In this document: piece by piece, positions 19,426-28,100 of the stretch | Numbering within the stretch: the first letter of the stretch is position 1 | How the letters are laid out: every line of letters begins with the position of its first letter | NCBI RefSeq assembly: GCF_034479635.1 | Contig: NZ_CP140153.1 | Coordinates: forward strand, 565,501 to 629,500 | Origin: Guyparkeria halophila | GTDB lineage: Bacteria; Pseudomonadota; Gammaproteobacteria; Halothiobacillales; Halothiobacillaceae | Direction of reading: 5' to 3' | DNA: 64,000 bases | Notes under the pieces: model-generated | Databases searched by the model: none | The model's input: only the letters and a program-made list of their open reading frames with translations | Told to the model about the DNA's origin: nothing | Position numbers and translations under genes: made by a program

Positions 19426-21060
19426 TTAACCGCGCTCGAGGCGGAACTGGCCCACCATCCCGGAGAGCGAGGAGGCCAACCGGGCGAGGTCGGCGCTGGC
19501 CGTATTGATCTGCTCGATGGCATCCAGCGACTCGTGGGAAACCTGGTCGATGTTCACGGCGTTGCGGTTGATCTCCTCGGTCACCGCGGTCTGCTCCTCG
19601 ACGGCGCTGGCCACCTGGGTGGAGAGATCGGTGATCTCGCGCACCGACTGGGCGATCTCGTCGAGCAGCCCCTGGGTGTGACCGGTGCGATCGAGCGTGT
19701 CGCGGGCGCTCTCGCTGCTGCGCTCCATCACGCCCACCGCCTCGCGCACGCCGGATTGGAGTTTGTCGATCATCTGCTCGATCTCGCCGATCGAGTCCTG
19801 GGTGCGGTTGGCCAGGCTGCGCACCTCCTCGGCCACCACGGCAAACCCGCGGCCCTGTTCGCCGGCGCGGGCCGCCTCGATCGCGGCATTCAGGGCGAGC
19901 AGGTTGGTCTGTTCGGCAATCCCGCCGATCACGTCGAGTACCGAACCGATCGAGTCGCTGTGCGTGTTGACGTCACGGATGACGTCACCGGCGCGCTGCA
20001 TGTCATCGGAGAGCGACTGCATGGCGCGCATGTTGTCGTCCATCGCTCCCATGCCGGCGCGTGCGCGCTCGTCGGTTTCGGTGGCCGAGTCGTTGACGCT
20101 CTGCATGTTGCGCGCGATTTCCTCGACCGCACTGCTCATCTGGGTGATGGCGGTGGCGACCTGCGAGGTCTCTTCACGCTGCTTTTCCGCGCCGCCCTTG
20201 GTCTGCTCGGAAACGGCCGACATCTCCTCGGTGGCCGCCGCCAGTTGCGACGAGCTGTTGGAGATGTCCCCCATCATCTCGCGCAGCCGTGTGATCGTGG
20301 CACCCAGACGGCGGATCAACTGGCCGGTCTCGTCCTTGGCATCCGAGTGGGGCGTGGTCGTCAGGTCGCCCGCGGCGATACGGTCGGCGATCTCGACGGC
20401 CTCGTCGATGGGGCGGACCACCGAGCGGGTGATGAACAGACCGGCGAGGATGGCGATCAGCACGGCGAACAGGCTGCCGAATCCGAGGATGCCCTTCATG
20501 AACGCATCGACGCGTTCGAGGCTCGCCTGACGTTCCTCGAGCAACCCGTGCTCGGTGTCGATCATGGCGTGATCGATCTCGCGCATCGCATCCATGTCGG
20601 TCTTGGCCTTCGCCATCAGATCCTGGACCCGATCGCGCACGTCGTCGTCGAGATTGCCCGCCTCGCGGCGCAGGTCGATTGCCGGCTGAATGTAATTGTC
20701 GATCCAGCTGTTGTAGCGCGTTTCCAGCTCCGTCAGTCGCTCGAGTTGTTGCGGGTTGTCGGCGGTCATCTCCTCGAGGCGGTCATTACGCCGCAGGAAT
20801 GCCTCACGGCCCTTGTCATAAGGTTCCAGATAACCCGCTTCCCCGGTGATCAGGTAGCCGCGCTGGCCGCTCGCGATATCCACCAGCGCGATCATCTGTT
20901 TCTCCAGCTCTTCGATGACCTCGTAGCTGTGCTGGTTGATTGCCTGCGCCTCACGCACCTGGCCATACTGCAGCCACACCGAACCGGCGATGAGCACGAT
21001 TAACAGGGTCAAGAGGCCGAAGCCAAGACCAAGGCGGGTGCCGATGGGCAGGTTCTTCAT
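19426..21060 (-). CDS. methyl-accepting chemotaxis protein with CHASE3 sensor
   Basis: A 544-residue membrane receptor. It has a first transmembrane helix (about 10-30), a CHASE3-type periplasmic helical domain including GQRGYLITGE (about 40-180), a second helix (about 187-210), HAMP, and a cytoplasmic signalling rod. The conserved hairpin tip EQTNLLALNAAIEAARAGEQ is near residue 385, flanked by methylation helices rich in E and Q. It passes ligand signals to CheA/CheW. No CheR-tethering pentapeptide is visible at the end (QFRLERG). The start MKNLPIGTRL at 21060 has AGGAG upstream; the frame's upstream extension is non-coding. No other chemotaxis genes are nearby, though the next genes are cyclic-di-GMP proteins. 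Confidence 0.93.
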   Translation of the reverse strand: MKNLPIGTRLGLGFGLLTLLIVLIAGSVWLQYGQVREAQAINQHSYEVIEELEKQMIALVDIASGQRGYLITGEAGYLEPYDKGREAFLRRNDRLEEMTADNPQQLERLTELETRYNSWIDNYIQPAIDLRREAGNLDDDVRDRVQDLMAKAKTDMDAMREIDHAMIDTEHGLLEERQASLERVDAFMKGILGFGSLFAVLIAILAGLFITRSVVRPIDEAVEIADRIAAGDLTTTPHSDAKDETGQLIRRLGATITRLREMMGDISNSSSQLAAATEEMSAVSEQTKGGAEKQREETSQVATAITQMSSAVEEIARNMQSVNDSATETDERARAGMGAMDDNMRAMQSLSDDMQRAGDVIRDVNTHSDSIGSVLDVIGGIAEQTNLLALNAAIEAARAGEQGRGFAVVAEEVRSLANRTQDSIGEIEQMIDKLQSGVREAVGVMERSSESARDTLDRTGHTQGLLDEIAQSVREITDLSTQVASAVEEQTAVTEEINRNAVNIDQVSHESLDAIEQINTASADLARLASSLSGMVGQFRLERG

Positions 21061-21316
21061 CAACGTTCTCCTATTCTGAATCGGGTCACGGGCGCCAGCC
21101 AGCGCGCGGAATGTATGGGTATCTCGGCGTATCGGCCGGCCCGAGGAAAGAATGAGCGGTTTCTCATGAATTGATCGTTTCGGGTAGCGTGCAAAAGGGT
21201 AGATCACGAACGAGTCTTGCGCTGAGCGGCAAGGCGTTTGCCGCGGTTTCATGCGTTCTGCGCCATGGGTTACAGTCGACCCAGACCGGGATATTCCCCG
21301 GGTCGAGGAGTTGCCG

Positions 21317-21673
21317 ATGTTGACCCTGCCGCAAACCGCTCGCGCCGCCCGCGTCGCCCGGGACGAGATGGAGGCGACCTTCAAGGCCGAGATCGCGGCC
21401 CTGTCACCGGATGCCTTGCCATTGCAGCAGGGCATGGCCCACGGCAACGTCGCCCAGGGGGATACCCTCTCGGCGATGGTGATCGGCAGCGTGATTGGTC
21501 CGGAACGGCTGCGTATTCACGCCGGCCTGTTCTTCACCAGCGTGGTCGCCGGCTGCGCCTGCACCAACGATCCCAGCCCGATGAACGACGAGCCCGAATA
21601 CGTCGAGGTCGAGTTTGAAATCGACTGTCGTGACGGGGCGACGCAGGTGCGGCTGCTGGACTCCGACGAGTGA
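21317..21673 (+). CDS. conserved small protein of unknown function
   Basis: A 118-residue soluble protein with no signal peptide or membrane segment. The middle contains VVAGCACTNDPSPMND, with two cysteines two residues apart, and the C-terminus is acidic. I do not recognise the family. GAGGAG lies 7 bases before the ATG at 21317. Its TGA overlaps the GTG start of the following diguanylate cyclase (GTGA), so the two are almost certainly translated together. A role linked to that cyclase, for example as an accessory or metal-sensing partner, is a guess based only on the coupling. Confidence 0.7.
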   Translation: MLTLPQTARAARVARDEMEATFKAEIAALSPDALPLQQGMAHGNVAQGDTLSAMVIGSVIGPERLRIHAGLFFTSVVAGCACTNDPSPMNDEPEYVEVEFEIDCRDGATQVRLLDSDE

Positions 21674-23547
21674 ACACGTCGTCGACACCAGGCCAGAATG
21701 CCGAAGAGTCGGTGCCGGCGGCGGACTCGCCGCCACGAGCGGCCTGGCCTGTGCACCGAATCGGGTTGCTGTTGCTCGCCATCTGGGTGTTGGTAACGGC
21801 GGCCCTGGCCTGGTCCAGCCTGCAGGCGATCGAGCGTTACGAGACCCATGCCAACCAACAGGTCGAGCAGCGCACCCGGCTGGTGGCCCTGATGCAATCG
21901 ACCCTGATCGACAGCGAGTTCGACGCGATCGACCGCGACCTGCGGGTGATTCGCGAACGCCTTGTGAATCGGCTGGACGAGCCCTCGTCACGAATGGCCC
22001 GGACGATGGAGTCATCGCTGGATGCCAATGCCCTGGTGCGCGACCTGTGGTGGTTGGACGAGACCGGTGAACGATTGGCCACGCGCCGCCGCGCGGATGA
22101 TTTGATGATCGATCCGGTCAAGGAACCCTTTTTCCGCCGCCACCGGCAAGCGCCACGTCGGCATGCGGGCGACATGGTATTCCTCACCCGTCCGCTCGAC
22201 GTAGGCGATGCGCGCCTGATGGCCATGAGCCGTGCGCTTCATGATCGGGCGGGGGCGTTTCGCGGGGTGCTGGTGGCCTATGTCGATCTCAACGCCCTGG
22301 CCGCCCTGCTCGAACGGGTGACGGCCGGGGAGCGCCTGGTCTCGCTGGTCGCCGATCGACAGGGCCACGTGCTGCTCAAGCTGGCCGAGCAGGGCCTTTC
22401 GGCCGAGTCGCTGACCCATTGGCTTGAAGAGGGCGAGGCACTGCCGCCGCAAGCGGGGCGGTTTGTCGGGCGATCGGACGGGCATGACTATCAATATTCC
22501 CTCGCCCGGCCCGAGGGATGGCCGTTGAATGTGGTGGCCGCCGAGGATCTCTCGGTGCTGCAGGAGCGGCTGGCGGCCAACGCCAGTGATCATCACTGGC
22601 GCCTGCTGATCTGGGCGGTGGTCTCGGGCCTGTTGCTGCTGCTGGTCGGCTGGTTGTTCGCGCGGCGTGCCACGGCATTGGAGCAGGTGGCGGAGAGCGA
22701 GCGGCGATTGGCCGAGAGTCACCGGCGCAATGCGGCGATCATCGAGGCGATGCCCGATCTGCTCTTCACCATGGATGCCGAGGGTCGCATCCTCGATTTC
22801 GAGCCGGGTGAGGGCATCCCCCTGCTGATGGAGCCGGCGGCATTCCTGGGGCGGACGGTGGCCGAGGTGCTGCCACCCGATCTGGCCGACCTGACCCGGT
22901 CGGTGATCGATGACACCTTGTCGAGTGGCGAGGTGCGGACCTATCAATATCATCTCGATTTCGACGGCACCCGCCATTACTACGAGGGGCGTTGCTCGCC
23001 GCTGACCGAGAGCAGCGTGTTGATCCTGATCATCGATATCTCCGCGCGCAAGCGGGCGGAGAATGCCCTCGAATGGGCGGCCACCCACGATGCCCTGACC
23101 CGGTTGCCGAACCGGCGCCTGTTCCTCGACCGCCTCGAGCTGGCGGTCAACGAGTTTCACCGCTACGGCGGGATCGGATTCTGTCTGCTGTATCTCGATC
23201 TCAACGGCTTCAAGGCGGTCAACGACAGCCTCGGGCATGCCGCCGGGGATCAACTCCTGCAGCGGGTGGCCGAGCGTCTGGGACAACAGGTGCGAGACGC
23301 CGACAGCGTGGCGCGCCTCTCGGGTGACGAGTTCGTGGTGATGGTCACCCACGCCAGTCGGCCCGAGGCGCGCGTGGTGGTCGACAAGTTGCGCGAGGAG
23401 ATCGGGCAGCCGTACTGGCTCGACGAGGGCGAGGCCGAGATCAGTGTGTCGATCGGGATGGCCTGCTGCCCGAACGAGGGCCGTACGGCGGATTCACTGA
23501 TGCGCGCTGCCGATGAGGACATGTATCGGCAGAAACCCGAACGGTAG
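21670..23547 (+). CDS. membrane sensor diguanylate cyclase (PAS-GGDEF)
   Basis: A 625-residue protein. It has a transmembrane helix (about 28-50), a Cache-like periplasmic sensor (about 55-305), a second helix (about 310-332), PAS (about 350-460) and GGDEF (about 465-620). The signature reads SGDEF near residue 551 instead of GGDEF; this variant occurs in active cyclases, so activity is likely but not certain. It has no EAL domain. The GTG start overlaps the preceding gene's stop by four bases. It converges on the diguanylate cyclase at 23632. Confidence 0.9.
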   Translation: MNTSSTPGQNAEESVPAADSPPRAAWPVHRIGLLLLAIWVLVTAALAWSSLQAIERYETHANQQVEQRTRLVALMQSTLIDSEFDAIDRDLRVIRERLVNRLDEPSSRMARTMESSLDANALVRDLWWLDETGERLATRRRADDLMIDPVKEPFFRRHRQAPRRHAGDMVFLTRPLDVGDARLMAMSRALHDRAGAFRGVLVAYVDLNALAALLERVTAGERLVSLVADRQGHVLLKLAEQGLSAESLTHWLEEGEALPPQAGRFVGRSDGHDYQYSLARPEGWPLNVVAAEDLSVLQERLAANASDHHWRLLIWAVVSGLLLLLVGWLFARRATALEQVAESERRLAESHRRNAAIIEAMPDLLFTMDAEGRILDFEPGEGIPLLMEPAAFLGRTVAEVLPPDLADLTRSVIDDTLSSGEVRTYQYHLDFDGTRHYYEGRCSPLTESSVLILIIDISARKRAENALEWAATHDALTRLPNRRLFLDRLELAVNEFHRYGGIGFCLLYLDLNGFKAVNDSLGHAAGDQLLQRVAERLGQQVRDADSVARLSGDEFVVMVTHASRPEARVVVDKLREEIGQPYWLDEGEAEISVSIGMACCPNEGRTADSLMRAADEDMYRQKPER

Positions 23548-23605
23548 TCGGCGGGAGGTCGGCGATTGGCTGATCGCCGCCGTCCGTCCCGATCGACGGG
23601 ATGGT

Positions 23606-23672
23606 CGCTCGGGTGAGCGCCAGGTCAATGATCACCCGCGCGATCTGGTCGCAGTCGCCGGGCTCCTCGATC
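23606..23672 (-). pseudogene. remnant of an EAL domain, out of frame
   Basis: On the minus strand these bases read IEEPGDCDQIARVIIDLALT in a frame shifted from the diguanylate cyclase that ends here. The intact EAL gene at 25155-29363 has IEEPSDRGQIARVIIDLGHT in its EAL domain (bases about 25303-25365). The DNA is also very similar over about 50 bases. The last 14 or so codons of the cyclase at 23632 are read from this relic in another frame. This is direct evidence of a past deletion or recombination between GGDEF-EAL genes. Confidence 0.75.
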
Positions 23673-25116
23673 CGTTGGATTCGGCCACGGCGACCTGATT
23701 GCGGCCATTGCGCTTGGCCTCGTACAGCGCCTGGTCGGCGCGATGGATCAGGCTGTCGAGCGACTCGTCCGGACGGCCTTGCGCCACCCCCTGGCTGACC
23801 GTCAACGCCCCATCTCCCTCGGGCCGGCGATTGCGCCGGGCAACCGCCTCGCGGATGCGTTCGGCCGAGCAGCGCGCATCCTCGGCATTCGCATCAGGCA
23901 GCAAGATCAGGAACTCGTCACCGCCCCAGCGGCAGAGCGTGTCGGTCTCCCGGATCTGGGCGGACACCGTTTCCACCAGTTCGCGCAGGACCTGGTCGCC
24001 GGCCTGGTGGCCGTGACGGTCGTTGATCGCCTTGAAGTGGTCGATGTCCAGGTTGATCAGGGAGATCGGCTGGCCATGACGGCGCGCGAGCTTCTGCGCC
24101 TGCTCGAACAGCATCTCGAGGGCCTCGCGATTGCTCGCCCCGGTGAGGCGGTCGGTGGTGGCCATGCTCTCCAGCCGCCGCTGATAGCCGCGCAGGGTCC
24201 AGCCGCCGATCACGACCACCAGGGCGGTGATCCCCAGCGCCAGCAGGACATTGACGATCAGGGTGTTGAGCAAGCGGGCATTGGCCGCCGATTCGCGTTG
24301 CTCGACCACCAGGTACCAGTCGAGTTCGGGGATCAGGCGCGTGTTGACGTAGACCGTACCCTCATCGGGGCGCTCGTAGGCGAACTCGGTGCTGGGGCTG
24401 GTGAGAATGCGGGTGGCGTAGCGCGCCAGCCCCGGCTGGCCCTGAATGCTGATCGGCCCGTCGTAGCCCGAGCCGCGCAGGGTGATCTCGCCCTCGCGAT
24501 TGATGAAGTAGATCGAGCGGTCGTAGCGTCGCTGGTAGGTTTCGATCAGCCTGGCAACGCTCTCGACTGCCAGGCCGATGCCGGTGACACCGATAAAGTC
24601 ACCCGATTCGTCCTCGACGCGGTAATTGACGAAGATCGACAGTCGGGCCGGATCGGCGGTGTCGTGATCGATGTTGATCTCGAACGGCTCGTTCATCTCC
24701 CGGACGCGGAAGTACCAGGCGTCAGCGGTGTTCGCCCGCGAGACCGTCTTCAAAACGCCGTCGGGGTGGTAGTAGCGCCGACTGGGCTCGCTGACGAAAA
24801 ACGCGGTGGTGGTGTCGTATTTCGCCTGTATTTCCGCGAGGTAGCGGATGATCGACTCCCGATCCTCCTCCCCGTCGACCACCCAGTCGCGCACGAAGGT
24901 GTCGTGGGCCATCAGCGAGGAAATGAGGATCGAGCGCAGCAGGTCCCGCTCGATCTCGGAGAAGATGTTGTCGCTGGTCAGCGGCAGGGTTTCTTCGGCG
25001 ATCTGCTTTTCCAGCGAGTCCTCGGCGACGAAGTAGCCGATCACGCTAGTGGCGACGAATCCCAGGGTCAGCAGAATGGTCAGGGCGGTAGCGAAGAGCA
25101 GCTTGTTGCGTTGCAT
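23632..25116 (-). CDS. membrane sensor diguanylate cyclase (dCache-GGDEF)
   Basis: A 494-residue protein. It has a transmembrane helix (about 8-30), a dCache-type periplasmic sensor (about 35-280, with DAWYFRVREMNEPFEINIDHD typical of the fold), a second helix (about 285-312) and GGDEF (about 320-480, motif RWGGDEF near residue 397, upstream I-site RxxD not evident). It should make cyclic-di-GMP in response to a small molecule. The C-terminal tail after QVAVAE (SNGSRSPATATRSRG) is the out-of-frame product of an EAL relic, so the original stop or downstream domain has been lost. It is followed 38 bases upstream on the same strand by the large GGDEF-EAL gene's end. Confidence 0.9.
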   Translation of the reverse strand: MQRNKLLFATALTILLTLGFVATSVIGYFVAEDSLEKQIAEETLPLTSDNIFSEIERDLLRSILISSLMAHDTFVRDWVVDGEEDRESIIRYLAEIQAKYDTTTAFFVSEPSRRYYHPDGVLKTVSRANTADAWYFRVREMNEPFEINIDHDTADPARLSIFVNYRVEDESGDFIGVTGIGLAVESVARLIETYQRRYDRSIYFINREGEITLRGSGYDGPISIQGQPGLARYATRILTSPSTEFAYERPDEGTVYVNTRLIPELDWYLVVEQRESAANARLLNTLIVNVLLALGITALVVVIGGWTLRGYQRRLESMATTDRLTGASNREALEMLFEQAQKLARRHGQPISLINLDIDHFKAINDRHGHQAGDQVLRELVETVSAQIRETDTLCRWGGDEFLILLPDANAEDARCSAERIREAVARRNRRPEGDGALTVSQGVAQGRPDESLDSLIHRADQALYEAKRNGRNQVAVAESNGSRSPATATRSRG

Positions 25117-25154
25117 CAGGAAGGCGGTTTACGTCCTTGTCCGGGGTGGTGGGG

Positions 25155-28100
25155 CTAGCCGTGGTGGAGGTAGCGTTGGGCGAACTGGTCTTCCGATAGC
25201 GGCTGGCTTTCCAGGTAGCCCTGGTAGATGTCGCAGTGATATTGGCGCAGGAATTCGAGCTGGCTGCCACGCTCGACGCCCTCGGCGAGCACCTTCAGCC
25301 CGAGGGTGTGGCCCAGGTCGATGATCACCCGCGCGATCTGGCCGCGATCGCTGGGCTCCTCGATCAGGTCGATGAAGCGCTTGTCGATCTTGAGCACGTC
25401 GATGGCGAACTCGCGCAGTTGGCCCAGTGACGAGTAGCCCGTGCCGAAGTCATCCAGCGCGACGTGCACGCCCATTGCGCGCAGCCGGTTGAGCAGGTCG
25501 CGCGCCTCGGACTCGCGGCGCACGATCGCGCTCTCGGTCAGCTCTAGTTCCAATCGCTCGGCCGGAAAGCCGGTTTCGCCGAGCACGCGTTCGACCAGCC
25601 GATCGATCTCGCCGTGGCGCAACTGGTGCGGAGAGAGGTTGACCGCCAACCGGCCGAATTCGTGGCCCGCGTCCAGCCAGGTCTTGCCTTGCCGGCAGGC
25701 CTCGCGCAGCACCCATTCGCCCAGCGGCCAGATCAGGCCGGTGGTCTCGGCCACCGGAATGAAGCGGTCCGGCGAGATCAGGCCGTCGACGGGGTGTTGC
25801 CAGCGCACCAGCACCTCGGCGCCATGCAGACCGTTGTCGCCGAGCCGGGTCTGGGGCTGGAACACCAGTCGCAGCTCGTCGTTGTCGATTGCCTGGCGCA
25901 GTTGCAGTTCCAGCGCGACGCGGTCGCGCGCGGCGTCGGTCATCTCGTCGGAGAAGAAGCGGAACGTGCCGCGCCCCTCGTCCTTGGCCCGGTAGAGGGC
26001 GGTGTCCGCCTGCTGCACCAGGCCGAGTGGCGAGGCGGCATTGTGCGGATACAGCGAAATGCCCACCGAGGCGAGTACCCGCACCTGTTGCCCCTTGGCC
26101 AGCTCCCAGGGTTCGCCCAGGGCATTGATCACGGTGTCGGCCAGCTCGCCGACGGCCGCGGTGTTGTCGATGCCGGTGATCGCCATGGCGAACTCGTCCC
26201 CCCCGAGGCGCGCAATGGTGTCGGCCTGGTCGAAGCGATCGCGCAGCCGGTCGCTGACCTTGACCAGCAGCTGGTCGCCAACGGCATGACCGAGGCTGTC
26301 ATTGACGTCCTTGAATCGGTCGAGGTCGATCATCAGCACGGCGATCTCGCCGTCCTCCCGGCGCGCGACGTCGATCAGCTGTTCCAGGCGCGCCATCATC
26401 AGCAGGCGGTTGGGCAGACCGGTGAGCGGATCGTGATGGGCGAGGAAGTCGAGCTTGGACTCGTTCTCTTTCTGGCGGCTGATATCGACGAACAGCCCGA
26501 CGTAGTGGCTGATGTTGCCTTCACGGTCGGTGACCGTGCTGATGCTCAGGATCTCGGGGAAGGTCTCGCCGTTCTTGCGCCGGTTCCAGATCTCGCCCTG
26601 CCAGTGGCCGTCGCGTTCCAGTGTCTCCCACATGTCGCGGTAGAAGCTGGGATCGTGCTGTCCGGAGGCGAGCAGGTCGGGGCTCTTGCCGATGACGTCC
26701 TCGGCGGCAAAGCCGGTCAGTTCGGTGAAGGCCGGGTTGACCTCGATGATGACCTGGTCGCGGTCGGTGATCAGCACCCCTTCGCGGGTGTTCTCGATCA
26801 CCTTGGCCATCAGGCGTTCGTGCTGCTCGATCTCGTGACGGTCGTGGATGTCGGTGACCACGCCGTCGAACCAGAGAATGGTGCCGTCGGTGTCCCGCCT
26901 GACCAGGGTCAGGTCCTCGAACCAGCGGTAGTCGCCGTCGCCCATGCGCAGTCGGTATTCCTGGCGATACTGCTGGTGGCCATTGGTCAGATACTCGTCG
27001 ATCTCGGCGTTCATGCTGCGCAGGTCGTCCGGATGGACGATGTCCGCAAAGCGGATCTCGCGTTCGAGCCACTGCGCCGTGGTGTAGCCCCAGCGCTTGA
27101 TGTTGTCGGAGACGTAGGCGGCCGGCCAGCCATCTTCGGGCAGCCAGCGGAACAGGACGGCAGGACTCGCCGCGACCGCCTCCTTCGCACGTTCGAGGTC
27201 TTCGAGTCGGTCGAAATAGTCCAGGGCAAAGGAAATGTCGGTGGCCAGTTCCCCGACCGTGTTGCAGATGGCCGCATCGAAAAAGTCGTTGACCGAGGCA
27301 TAAAGCGCCATCGCGCCGATTACCTTGCCGTCTCGAGTGATGGGGAAGGCCGCCACGGCATCGACGCCGGCCTCGATCGCCTGCTCATGCCATACGCCGG
27401 TCGCCAGCGAGGTCTGGAAATGGTTGACCACGACCAGCTCGTTGGCGCGAATCGCCCGGCCGACCGGTCCCTGACCGGCCGGTTCGTGCGCATGGACGCT
27501 CACTTCGATGTTGTCGACGTAACCGACTTCGTCGCCGAACCGGGCCACCGGATTGACGGCCCCCGTCTCCGCATCGATCAGTCCGATCCAGGCAAAGGCG
27601 AGATGGCCGTGTTCGACCGCCACCCGGCAGGCCGTCTCGAACAGCTCGTCGGCGGTGCGGCAGCGGGTAATCGCCTGGTTGGTCTGCGAGAGCAGGTCGT
27701 AGAGGTCCTTCTGGTGCTCCAGGGCGCGGTAGGCCTCGCGCTCGCGCGTGACGTCCTCGGCGATCGACACCAGGCGTTCTGCCTGGCCGTCTTCCGAGCG
27801 GGTCAGGCGGGTGTCGAATCGCAGATGCGCGGTCGTGCCGTCGGGGCGGTTGACCGCGTATTCCTGCGTGCAGTGATCGACGCGTCCCTCGATCAGGTCG
27901 ATCGTGGCCTGGCGCTCCTCGTCGTACCGGGCATCACCCAGCAAGTCGTCCCAGCTCTTGCCGACCAACGAACCGCCCGGGTGCCCGAGCATGTCGGCCA
28001 GCCGGGTGTTGGCATCGGTAATGCGGCGGTCGGCCGGCGAGCTGATCGCCATGCCGAAGAACGGCATGTCGTAGAACACGCGCAGCAGCCGGTCCTGCTC

